Part shown: in pieces, positions 36,601 through 48,699 of the stretch
How positions within the stretch are numbered: the stretch's first letter is position 1
How the letters are laid out: each line of letters starts with the position of its first letter
From: Moringa oleifera
Taxonomy: Eukaryota; Streptophyta; Magnoliopsida; Brassicales; Moringaceae
Direction: 5' to 3'
DNA length: 64,000 nucleotides
NCBI GenBank assembly: GCA_021397835.1
Contig: JAJFZO010000609.1
Coordinates: forward strand, 6,698,001-6,762,000
Position numbers and translations under genes: made by a program
Notes under the pieces: generated by a model
The model's database searches: none
What the model saw: the letters and a program-made list of their open reading frames with translations, nothing else
Told to the model about the DNA's origin: nothing

Positions 36601-39565
36601 AAAAGGGCATTTTAGTATTCCGGAACAATCATTCTCCCCGTTCTTTCTTTTAAAAATAAAAAATGAAAAATGAAAAGAAAATTCTATTCTTTTATCCTGT
36701 GATCTTTATAATAATTGTCAGGTGGGGTATGCAAAGACTCCAGTCTTTTCACGTTTTTCTCCAAAAAAAAAAAATCATATTTACAGCCTTTTATTATTAT
36801 TATTTTGGCACGCATTAATTGTCATCTCAATAGCCAGTCTTTTCAATTTCAACTGTCTACATTATAAATATTTAATTATTTAATTGTTTAATTATCAACC
36901 CATAAAGTCTTTCCCTTTTATACTATTTTTTTCTATAAAAAGAGATTTCACGAAAAGGACATAGAAGCTTGCTCTGTTTACATGCAATTTGCAAGTTTTG
37001 GCAAACCATCAATGGACATGCCATAACTTATCAAAATGAATAACTAATACAATGAATGCCCACCTAAAGGCCTCGTTTATATTAGTAATTAGGTAAAAGC
37101 TGAATTAACCCTATCACCTTTAGATTGACCAAATCATTGCATCAAACATCATAAGATAAATAATTTCATGACCGTCTGATATTTATTTTAATAAATTAAA
37201 ATATTTATTATAATTAATTTGCGATATTGAAATTTTTTTCTTCTTTTTACTAATCCTTGTTTTAAAATTTTATGAGAAAGATTAAAGTTTGTATTAAAGG
37301 TATATCTCAAATTTATTCAATAAAAAGATTATAAAAATTATATCAATTTGATAACTTTTCTCAATATAATTTCACAATCTAAATTTGCAATGTAAATATT
37401 TTAAATTTTAATTGGCAAATATTCTACTTTTGTATTTAATATATATATTAATTAATAATTCAAATCATATTAATATTATTTAAAATATTATAAAAAATGT
37501 TAGTAACATTATTAAATCAAACATTTATATTTTACTTATTTGAATATAAAAATAAAATTTATATGTATTACTGTAAAAAAGAAATTTATATGCGATTAAT
37601 CTATAATGTTGATAATTATATTGTCAAAATTTTGTTAGTATCATTTAATATAGTAAAACTTTTTCATAAAAATACAATATATTTTTTTGAAAAATTATTT
37701 TTATACTAAAATTTGTGTTATAGTTTTTATTAATTTTGTAATTTTAAAATAATAATTAACAAACTGTTAAAATTAAAATGAAATATGAGGAAACAAAAGC
37801 TTGAGAAGAACACAAATATTGGCATAAAATATAAGAATTGTATTTTATTATTATTATATTTAATTACATAACATAATAATTTTTTTAATAATATTTTATC
37901 ATCATATAAGATTATGATCATATAATATATATTTCCTTTAAAATGATAATTTATGGACTTCTCACTTGCTATTAAAAGTAACATATGCTTTGTTTCTTCA
38001 TTTTTTTTCCTTTACTTTTTCTAAATTTTGTTGTTAATTTTTATTTTATAATATTCATAGTTCTCTAAATTTTCATATAATACAAATGCATTGTTTATGA
38101 ATTTTTTTTTGCATTCTGTTCTTTTAAGTTTTTTTTATACATTATTTTTAATATATTAAAAACAAATAGATACATTAGTAGAAATAACTTTCCGTATATT
38201 ATAGTTTGATATTATACCATTAAAATTCAAAGAAGGTAAATACATGATGTGTGTTACCATGGGTGAATATATGTCATGAATACATTGATTTTTGTAGTCA
38301 ATAAAATTTAAATTGTTTCTTTTCCTTTTTTTCTCTCTTCTTTCATTTTTTTTATTTTTTTCAATAAAATAAGGTTTTTAATTAAAAAAGCTATAGATTT
38401 TTTATTACACGAGTAAGAAATTAGTAATCCTCTAATTTAGTATAGATTTATTTACATTATTGATTTGAATTATTATTTAGTTATCATTTTTATTGTATAT
38501 TATTGCAAATTTATTTCTTTAGCTTTTTTATATACTAGAACTATGTCCATCTACACCATTTTTCTTGTTGATTTAGAGTAAGAATTACACCATCCTACCA
38601 AGATTCATATGTGAGTCTTCCCTTTTGTGCTTTGCATTTTAATTTTATGTTTTTTGTAGTTTCTCTAAGTTAACTTACTCTAATTATGATATCCAATAAG
38701 TTTTTTTACATTCTCTTCGAAACGAGCATTTATACAATCCCTAATAAACACATAAAATAAATGATATATTTTTTAATAATTTTGAAGGTTGATCATATTT
38801 TATTGGTGTCTTGATTCTCTTGGACATTGACACAATTTTCAACTCAGCAAAGCGTGTATAATTGTTTCAAATATTTCTGTTACGCTTTTTATTCAATTGC
38901 AAAAATTAATGTTCTTATAAATGCATTTTGTGATATGATTAATTATAACAATTGCAATTTTATTTGCTTTAAAATTTTATAATTAACTTAAATAATTTAA
39001 TTGATTTTAATTTAAAATTTAAAATTATAGTTTTAAATAATTTACTAATAATATTATTAAAAAAAATTATCAATGCAAGTTTGATGTAATAAAATAATGT
39101 GGTATAATACATAAACTCATGACCAATGTGTCGTGTCACCCGTGGTATTGTTTTTCTTCTCAAGTTCCTTTACATGTTTAAATTATTTTGCATTGTGTAA
39201 AAAAAAAAAAAACAATTTCAAACATGCAAGATATGATAAAATTTAATAGACGATATCACTGACCAATGGAGGATTAATACTATAACAAGAGTCTTAAACA
39301 ATGGCTTGCATCCATGTATACACCGAACTTGTAAAAAGTAAGGTGAATATTAAATGGTCTAACGTACAAGGTCAAAAAGAGGTAAACATTGAAATGCTTG
39401 ATCATATGTATGACCTCGCTATGTTCAGTCGTATAAATTTGACCATTTCCTTTGTTCCATCATATTGAACTATTCTTTTAAGTTGTGTACTTCCTAAATA
39501 ATTTAGATTACCTAATGATATAATTAAGTTGATGAACATTGTGCCTTTTTGTCAGTTGACCAACA
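36601..39565. other. AT-rich intergenic DNA
   Basis: Long AT-rich stretch with homopolymer runs and chance ORFs biased to Ile, Lys, Phe and Leu. No recognisable gene or transposon protein. Confidence 0.5.
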
Positions 39566-39618
39566 GTCCACTCAATAATTATTTTGTTGAATTAATTTTT
39601 TAACTAAAATTTAAAAAT

Positions 39619-39658
<40 letters not shown>

Positions 39659-39687
39659 TTAGTTTTGATCAACAATATTGAGTGGAC
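39566..39687. repeat. Small hairpin element with (ATT)n loop
   Basis: Arms GTCCACTCAATA...TTGTTGA...AACTAAAAT and the reverse complement ending GAGTGGAC pair over about 35-40 bp each. The loop contains an (ATT)n microsatellite (about 39625-39658). It resembles a very short MITE. Confidence 0.6.
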
Positions 39688-41300
39688 ACTTTTTAGTTTT
39701 TATTCCTCAAAAGCATATTTATTCTCATACTCACACTTTCAAAATAGTTATTCCCTCTCGTAAAAAGCATTAAAAAGTTGAAAATTTTAAAATTTTTATT
39801 TAAATCAATATTTTAAAAGATATTTGTGGTTCTTTTCATATTTATTTTTCCTCTTTTTCTAAAATTTTCATGATTTTTATTTAAATTTCATTACTTATTT
39901 AAAGATATTATTTATATTAAAACTTCTTATTTATTTAAAATTTTGTGACTTGATAATAAATAATTTATATTATTTATTTTGTAAATTTAATAAATTTTGT
40001 TATATTTTATTTTAAATTTTAAATATTTAATTGAATTGCCATATCAAATACAAATAGAAAATAATTCTATTTGAGGATATAAAAATATTTCAAAAAGATA
40101 TATGCACGTGTGCTTCCACATGTAAGACCACTTACCCAAATTTTGAAAATATATGATTTATTTTATTAAATGAAAAAAAAAGGAAAAACTGAGCCATTTC
40201 ATATGGACAACGATAATCTTTTTTAAAGTTTTTTTATAGTTAATATTTATAAAAATATTTAAAATTATTAATTTAATTATCTTTAGTTAAAATTATGAAA
40301 ATAATATAATATCGTCTTCAAACAATTTGAAAAATATTATGGATATCCCTTTCTCGTTAGCATTTACTATGTCAAATGTTGGATAATGATAAAACACACC
40401 TTTCTATCCAACAAGCACATTGATAGCTTTTGATTTTGAAGCTCGAACTCTTTCATCTTTTCTTATTCAAAGCCAAGGTTCTCGCCGCTATGCCCATCCT
40501 TCTTCTCTTTCTCATTGTCAATTAATACCCACGCTTATTTTTTCTCTCATTGAAAACAGATACTCATCCTTATTCTCTCGCTATTGATCAAAATTCATCT
40601 CATTTTCTTTCTCGTTGTTCATTTTTTCTATTTCTTTTTTGTTAACCACCTCACTATTGAAGGAGAAGTCGCTTGTCTCACAATCCATGCATATGAAATC
40701 CATACCTAGTTGTTATCTCGCAAACCCATATTCAAAACCAATATACTACACCTTAATCATCACAAGTTAATCTCGTCACCCAGTGCAGATTGATTTTCTC
40801 CATTTGGTATGGGTGATCGAAATCATGAGTTAGCTCATTCGGTGTTCGAACAAGTCTTGAATGCAATGGGTATAAGGTGCAAAAATTAGTTTTTGTTCAT
40901 ACATGTTATTAATCGAATGTGGAATCATATTCTACTAGTATCTAGTATAAAGATTAGATTTTTGTTTGATTTCTTTACATTCAATCATTTTGTATTTGTC
41001 GATCCTTCTCAGTTTTTACAATTTATTTAAAAGGACTGAGAGATAAAAATTTACAATGAGAAAAAAGTCCAAATTTTTAATATGAGTGGACTCAAATATC
41101 TTTAACATGATATGCTTATTCCACATTATGGTTAGGCTATAGTTTACCATGATGTAGTTATTTTGCGTTATCGTTAGGTTATAATATCATGAAGTTTAAA
41201 TTTTGAATCTCATAATTTATTTCATGCATTTTTTTTTTGAAAATTTTGTATGATTTATGTTGGTTAAAATGCATAAATGAATAATGACTTGTTTAAAAAT
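39688..41300. other. AT-rich DNA with pyrimidine-rich imperfect repeats
   Basis: 39.7-40.35 kb is AT-rich. 40.44-40.63 kb holds imperfect TTCTCTTTCTC-type repeats that may belong to the left end of the Mutator-like element that follows. Confidence 0.35.
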
Positions 41301-41365
41301 GTGTTCATAGCAAATAATTGATTTATTATGGTTAGTTATTAATTTGGCATACCTAAGGACTTAAT

Positions 41366-42130
41366 TTGAAATTTTCACAAATGAGAAGAAAGCATATCTT
41401 ATATGTGATTCTAATATCACAATGGTTCGATAATGCTATCATGAATCATTATGAAATTGATTCATTAATGTTACTTACTCAAGTATTTATTAACCAGAAA
41501 AGTAATGAGTTAATAAGAAACATGTTTGAGAATTCTTATTTAACCCACTTCTTAGGAGTGGATTGGGCAATGTAAATATTGGGTCTAAGTCATATATAAT
41601 ATCTTGCTTCGGATGGTTGAGTACGATGGACCTATATAGGAACTTAGGTTTAAGCTACGGAAATCCAATTGCATTTTCTCGATGGTGGAATTTAGGTTAA
41701 TCATGAGTCTATACTTCAAAGCAGAACTCAATATTAATAGATTTAAAGATGTCCTAAGGAGCATTTGCTCGAGATACTTCCTTAGTGTGAAGATGTTCAT
41801 TGATGTGGTTGTTGCGATTGAATTTTAATATGTAAAGGAAAATTTGAGCTTGTGTTTATGTACTTCATAATTTTTTGTATGATGTGTAACATTCGATAGA
41901 GATGCCTACGTGGCACTTCACCTTATCGAAGATTTGGATTCTTTTAATCCATTTTCTTGAGGAATTGTTTTTTTTTTTTTCGAGCATTCTACACTTAAAA
42001 GATGCCTTACATAATGCCAAGGTGAAAGATGGGTCTACAAGGTACCATCTTTAGAGATTCACGTGGGTACTATCAGTAAGTTCCTTATCGGTCACTATGC
42101 ACATCTTATTATCGAATAATGAAATGTTTT
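41366..42130 (+). pseudogene. DUF1985-like segment of the MULE-associated Ulp1 gene
   Basis: The open part 41366-41575 reads ELIRNMFENSYLTHFLGVDWAM, resembling the DUF1985 N-terminal pattern (short helix, then HFL and a conserved acidic position). A later piece near 41920-41960, LIEDLDSFNPF, resembles the DUF1985 end (EDLDAFNxYPWG). The pieces between are frame-broken. Confidence 0.45.
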
Positions 42131-43375
42131 ATATTTTAGTGTTCTAGTATGATATTAGTAAATTGTTTGTGCTTGTTAGCAAGTTATTTGTAAAGAATAG
42201 TTGCTATTTAAATGCATTGACGAACACATCAAATATAAATTCTAGTGGCTAATCCAAGTGGAGGTTATATTGGTTTGCACTTGAGGTTTAACGAGTCACG
42301 TGCAAGTACAGTTAAACAATTACAAATATGACTGAGATGCTATTTAATCACTTACAATGCATATTAAATTGAATTAGTGAATTGATTAGGATGTACAGTT
42401 ACTTATATGTTTATAGTGCAATATATGTCATACGTAGTGAACTAAGCGTATATCATAGTTACATATTTGTTTGTTACAATGAAATATTTGTGTATATGTA
42501 ATTACTTTCCTTTTGTGATATATATGAACTACTGTACAGGTTTTAAAGATATATATTTTTAAGTTATCTTAAACTTTTGGGTCACTATGGGTAAAAAAGA
42601 ATGGGATACCTCGTATTTATTGATAATTTTTTTTAAAATCAATCTAAAACAGACATGATATTGATGATTTTCACGGATGAGATAAGAATATAAGAAATCT
42701 ATGTTCTAGATTTCTAATAAATTCTGGATATAGATGCATTAATATGCTACATTGATTGAAATAAATGCTGATGCTTGTACACTTGACTCCATTTGTTGAA
42801 GAAAAGAGGATGTGGTACATGGAGTCATTTTCAATTGGTGACCAACCGCCAGAAGTTGATGTAAAGGAATGCATTACACTTCGTACACTTATTTTGCTTT
42901 TTTTTTTTTTTTTAATTTACATTTAAATATCCTTTATAAAATTTTTCTTTGTTACAAGTTAATGGCTATGCTGGAGAGAGGACAACTCTCTATGGCTTAG
43001 TTTCCCATGTAAATCATTTGCATGAATTAATAATTGATATTGATAGTTTATGCATTGTTGAATTCAATCAATTGATGAATGTAATCTAGTGATGACTTAT
43101 AACCACCCCTCTTTCGCCTTCTTTCACACATACAACAAATATATTCCATTCCTCTGTTATGATAGCATTCACACTTCATGATTAGACTAATAAGGTGAGC
43201 AATCATCCTTTCAATATTACCTAACACATTTAATTTTTTGCTTCTTACTATCAGAATGTGACTTCCATCATTTTAGTAACAGCACATTGATGTTTCCTTT
43301 TTGGATAGTGGCAATAGCATTGGGGCAACGCTTCTTAATGATTTTGATAATTTTGGTGGTTTTAGGGTGTTTTTT

Positions 43376-43770
43376 TACGGTGATATAATGCACCAAGAAA
43401 AAATATAGATAAATTTAGTGATTTGTTGATGGTGATGCAATGCCATCCAAGGATAATGTAGATAACTTTGGTGATATTTCTGATAGCGGTGCATTGTACT
43501 AAAAACAAAATATAAATAATTTTGATAGTGTTGTTGGTTTTGGTACAATGCACCGAGAAGATAATATTTCTACTTTTGGTGCTACTGAGGAAGATCAAGT
43601 TGTTGGTGGTGGTGGTACGATGCCACAAGAAGAAAATATTAGTAATTTTGTTATCGTCGAGAAAAACGAGGCTATTTCTAATAGTGGTGCAGTACCACAA
43701 GATGAAAATGTTGGTGATTTTACCATTATTGAAAATAAGGATATCGTTTATGTCGTGTTTTTACTAGTAT
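43376..43770 (+). repeat. Tandem repeat of about 57-72 bp coding an acidic GG/GA-x-PQEEN motif
   Basis: Five or six diverged units, each containing GGTGNNNTNATGCCAC-like then GAAAAT...AATTTTG. In the open frame 43548-43808 they translate as GTMPQEENISNF and GAVPQDENVGDF. Probably an acidic repeat region of the transposon gene rather than a host protein. Confidence 0.6.
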
Positions 43771-45160
43771 CACTAGTGAAGGACTTACATATACCATTGG
43801 TGGTTTAGTTACCTTTCATATATACTAATGTGGACTTGTTTGATGGTAAGAATATATTTGCCAAGACAAGGAAAAAAGACTAATAGTTATGCATCTTATT
43901 TGTCAATTTGATAGGAAAAAAGATCAGTTACATACGGTTATGAATTAGATCCATTTGTTCATATCTAGTGTACGATTTTCACAATGACTTTAAATGCTTT
44001 GTGTGTGTGTCTTTTAAGTTTAAGATTTGATTTATTAACACATTTGTCATGTACTTTTGCATTAATTATTTTTAACTTTATTCGTTTAGTAATCAAGATG
44101 TAAGCATCACAATGCACGTCAACCTAGAATTTTTTAATATTGGGATATTATCTGCATGGTTGAAGGACTCCATCAATGAACATCTCATTCACCATCTTTT
44201 TTTTTTTTAATTGTGTTTTAAGTCATATGCTCATTTTCATTTTTCATGTTGTAGCAGTAACCTACCGTTAACTATTGTATAATAGATAAGCCATACTCCT
44301 CGTTGATCATATGTTAGTGTATACCTTACTAGCCAATTGGATTTGTTAAAACATATACTCATTTGCATTGGTAATTTTGTTATTAATAAATTGACAAAAA
44401 GCATTCTTTGCCTATGAGCATTATTTATATTTATATTACATTTGCTTAATAAAAATAAAGTCCTTAGAATAAATATATTTTGTAAATAAAATTACAAACA
44501 AGTTGTAATTATGATATCTCTATTGCATTAAAGCATTATTCTTGCATCATTCCTAACCAATGCTTGAATAAGAAAAAGACATTTAGGAAATTTGTTGATA
44601 TTAGTGTATGTTTATGCCATTTCTTTAGAAGTAAGCAATCAATTTTATAGGTTTAAGTATAAGGGATAATTGAGCTAAATATATAAGTGCTCAATATGAG
44701 GGATGCAAGTATAATGAACATGACCCTAATGAGAATATCACATGGTAGCTCATTTAAGTGCCCATGACAATATGCTTATGTAATGGTATATATAATTAGT
44801 TCTTACACTTAAGGACATTGTCTAATTTGTATGACTAGTATTATGCTTTGATATAATTTCTACAATGATTCCTAGCTAAGGATGCCCTATAAGATGGCGG
44901 TTAGATGTATAATAAATCGTATGAAGTTAAAAGAATGTTGAAGATGAGATTCATCACCCTAAATGATCAAGTGGCATCTCTAAGTTCTTGTGAAATAGTT
45001 AACTAGTTAAACCTTTAATTAAAATTAAATGGATTTATGAATCATAATTTAAAATTTATTTATGATGTTAATGGCTTCATGATACAAGAATTAATATGGT
45101 ACGCACACATAGTGTGACATTACTTCATGCACTATTAGTTGTGATGAAAAAAATGTATTA

Positions 45161-45963
45161 TGTTGATTAAGATCACTATTGAAAGGTTAAAGTCGATTAT
45201 CCTATTCGATTGTTTTTAATATTTGGGTGGTTATGATACATTATTAAATATTTATCTTGATTTATAAATATGAAAGATTGATTAAAGAATCAATTATAAA
45301 TTAAGTTGTTTAATTTTTACAAATTCAAATAATATGTTATTATTCCTATTTAGTGCCAACATATTAAGAACCTAATGGGTTACACACATTAAGTGATTTA
45401 AGTTAACTAAAAGTAGATTAATCAAGTGGAGCTTGACTAAATAAATTAAAATTTTTTGTTTTAATTAAAATAGGTCAAAAAATACTTGATGATAATAAGT
45501 AAAAAATTGACATGTAAATCCTAATTAGATTAAGGATACATGGCCAAACACTTTTTATAAAAACCATCTATGAGTCTTCTCTCTCTAAGAAATGAATGCA
45601 CCAGTGAACAAATTACAGAAAGTTTTCTTTAAAAGTTGAAAGAAAACACAGAGGAAAATGGAGTGTTAGTACACATTCGGTAATAGTGGTTTCCAATCTT
45701 TGGAAGATTCCTTTCAAATTGTTTATATGGATCACCATTAAAGGTTACACATTTAGATATTTTGAAGAGTTATTCAATAACCAAACCGAATTAAATAACA
45801 TACTATAACACCTTTAAATTAGTTTTACTTTCGAGAAAATAAATGTTTTTACAACCTTTCTTAATTTATATATGTTTGTATAGAATTTATGATGAATATA
45901 AGGTTTTGGGATTATAAAGATTTTTTCTGTATCATATATATATATATATATAAAATCCTAACA
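45161..45963. repeat. Probable solo LTR, 803 bp
   Basis: Starts TGTTGA and ends CTAACA (inverted terminal bases), with a TATAAAAACC-like promoter at about 45556 followed by a CTCTCT leader, as in copia LTRs. No coding sequence. Flanks do not show a clean 5-bp duplication (TATTA against TCATA), so the call is tentative. Confidence 0.4.
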
Positions 45964-46039
45964 TCATAATGCAAAAAAAATGGTCTTGGCGGATCCATAC
46001 TTATTTGCGAGTGTTTTGATTAACCATAACTATTCTTTA

Positions 46040-46265
46040 TAATTGCATAGTAAGTTAGAAAACATACATAGTAACTTATACATGAAGCATAAGTAACTAG
46101 ATACTGGACAATGAGCCATAATGACTTGGTTATCATTTGTAGTTAGTTATAGAATATGCATAGTAACTTATATGGAAGTATAGTTAACAAGATGATAAGC
46201 AATGAGTCATCCGTTATAACTTATATAACATGTATAGTAACTTATTTATAAAGTATTGCTAATTA
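46040..46265. repeat. Diverged tandem repeat with CATAGTAACTTA core
   Basis: Three units of about 70-95 bp, each with (A/G)CATAGTAACTTATA or TGTATAGTAACTTAT (near 46066, 46159 and 46231) followed by an AGTTAACAAGAT-like segment. Confidence 0.5.
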
Positions 46266-46479
46266 GATATTATGGCTCTTGTTTGGATGATCACAGCGAT
46301 ACTTGAAGACTATATATGAATCATTCTCTTGAGATAAATTCAGTTAATCCTTCTTAAGGGTTAAACATTGTTGAATATGCTTGGGTTGAGGAGAAAAAAT
46401 AGGTACTTGGAACTTAATTGACCGGTTTAGAAGTTTCAACATGAGATTGACAAGATAAGTATTTTTATTTTGTATTTAA

Positions 46480-47000
46480 CCTTATAAAACATACAAATTA
46501 AATTGTATGGGCATTTATGCAGTTGTTGATACCTTGTAATGTAGGTGATTACCATTAGCTATATGCATGATTGATCTTAACCTAATATCCATCATCGTGT
46601 ATGATTCGTTGAATAAAAAAAAGGAAAATGCGAAGCCTCCAAAAATTTTAATTAAGTTACTTTTGGTGGATGTTGCCTAGTTTCATGATAAGGGCTCGGT
46701 AATTTGATTGATGGGTAACTCTAGCCCACTTAATAGTGACATCCTTTATGATTTATTTTTTTTTTAAAGGCTTCTACAACAAAAGAATGATCAGTGAGTC
46801 TTTTTTTTTAAATAAATATTTTAAATTTAGTATGATTGCTAATTCATTATTATAAAATATGGTTTTATTTTTGTTATAGGGGTGATTGTAGAGTATTTAT
46901 CTGTTGCCCATGAAAATACTTATGAAATGCCTCCAAATAGATTTTATTAATATGAAAATCGACAAGTTTGAAAATCAATTGCGATAACCATTTACATTAA
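46480..47000 (+). pseudogene. Ulp1-like (C48) cysteine protease remnant
   Basis: Catalytic triad context is visible in broken frames. CNVGDYH has the His codon at 46553-46555, with the next codon, expected Trp, now a stop. ICMIDL...IIVYDSLN has the Asp codon at 46603-46605. GDCRVF has the Cys codon at 46887-46889 (family GDCGVF), preceded by an intron-like acceptor TTGTTATAG. This is the transposon-carried Ulp1 type, which would cleave SUMO-like conjugates if active; stops make it inactive. Confidence 0.6.
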
Positions 47001-47199
47001 TTCACAAGGTGTGTAATTATTTTGTACATTAGTGAACAATTAGTGTGGTAGTTTTTCTTTTTTCATCTTTTTTTAATTTGACACATGCAAATTAGTTTGA
47101 TAAAATTTATTGGAACATATTAACGTTTGTATAATCATTTAAATTGGTAATTGGTTTGGTGTATTGTACAACTTACAAGGTGTGAATAAGGATTCTTAA

Positions 47200-47437
47200 T
47201 GTTACTTTCTATTTCAATGAAATGAGTAAATTGGTGGTGATTTTGGTCTTATTATTGATGTTTTGATAGTGACTATTAGTGTTACTTTCTAATTTAGTGA
47301 AATGAGTAGCTTGATGGTGACTGAGGTCATATTAATGATATTAACAATGATTGATAGTTTATTTTCTAATTCAGTGAAATGAGTAGCTTAATGGTGACTC
47401 ACGTCATGTTAATAATATTAACAATAATTGATATTGT
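47200..47437. repeat. 79-bp tandem repeat, three copies
   Basis: Units at about 47200-47279, 47280-47358 and 47359-47437, each containing TTTCTAATTTAGTGAAATGA and a GGTGACT...GTCATATTAAT segment. It lies between the Ulp1 and mudrA traces. Confidence 0.75.
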
Positions 47438-47519
47438 TACTATATACCTATTTCAATGAAAGAAGGATAAAGCATAATTTATTAAGTTAATACACTACTA
47501 TAAATACGCAATATACTAT

Positions 47520-48690
47520 GGTTCTTAAATGTCGAACCTAAAATGTGTTCTTTTCCCTTCCATGCCTTACTGTATGGTATTTAAAATCTACACAACTCCT
47601 TCATATCACCAATTATATCTTTCAGTTTCATGATGTGGCCATTGACACATAACTTTTAAGCAACCATTTCCTTAATAATCGTTACACTGGCTCAAGGATG
47701 CCTTCTATGAATTTTCTCTTATGAGCATATATGCTTTAAATCACACATTCATATAAGAAAGAACTTTTTTTTTTTTTAATTCTAATTGTCTAAACTTTTC
47801 ATTCACATATAAATTCTCTATAAACCACTACAAATATCAATTTGTTGGACTTCATTACTTTCAATTCTAAAATTTTCAACAATGCATACAAATCAAGTAC
47901 ATGTTCTAACTCTTTTTTCTTAAGAAAAAACATTCCTTTCCTTATTATGTGTGTACCATCGATTACTTCTATCGGAAGTACCTCACTATTGAATAATTTT
48001 TTACCTTCAAGATAGGATTTTATATTTAAATTTCATCCATATTTACCGTAATCTCATTATTGTCAACATTATTCTTACAATAATATAATTGCTTCACATC
48101 GTCAAAATCGCATATTGGAGCATAAGTGGCTCATTTTTAACTTTTATACTAGTATTTTGCATTGCTTCCTTTTCGTTGTGACTAATATTAGTAGTTTTTA
48201 CCTCATCACAAAGTCTTTTGAAATCAATGTTATGATAGTCATGTTATTCATATTGCATTCATATTTAAAAAGTGGCCATAGCTCATTGTTGCTAGTAGAG
48301 GATATGTATTAATCAGCCCTCATTGGCACTACATCATAGATATCATCAACAAATCGACGACCTTTATGTACATTTTAATTTATGTTTTTTTGGCAAGAAT
48401 GTGAAAATAACAGAAGATTATGGTTCGACAATAAGTATTTGACATTGTTATCAGTTGACATATTTGTCTATAGTTTATTATCAACTTTAATCAAGATGTG
48501 TAACTTAATGTTATAATTGGCACATACGTCATTCAAGACTAATTTAATATACTCACCAATTGATGGTATGTATAGTCCCTTTGAACCATCACTCTTATAT
48601 TTTTCACATCATCACTTATATATCAGCAAATTGAGTCCTCGTCAACTTGTTTTCTGTTAAAGGATATCATTATTCAAATATGTTTGGCCA
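47520..48690 (-). pseudogene. MuDR-type (mudrA) transposase, N-terminal region only
   Basis: Reading from 48690 down: RDYTYHQLVSILN with HILIKVDNK (the ubiquitin-like N-terminal part of mudrA); FFLKKKELEHVLDLYALLK then ELKVMKSNKL (the DBD_Tnp_Mut/PF03108 pattern) at about 47830-47960; RRHP-ASVTIIKEMVA, HIMKLKDIIGDMKE and IPYSKAWKGKEHIL at about 47550-47720. The catalytic DDE region expected next is absent. Several stops; inactive. Confidence 0.65.
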
Positions 48691-48699
48691 TCTTCCATT

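Noticed and set aside
43362..43700. 112-aa minus-strand ORF opposite the acidic repeat
   Set aside because: Shadow of the plus-strand tandem repeat; its own repeats follow from the DNA repeat.
45161..45963. Full LTR retrotransposon starting here
   Set aside because: No second LTR and no retrotransposon proteins nearby; kept only as a tentative solo LTR.
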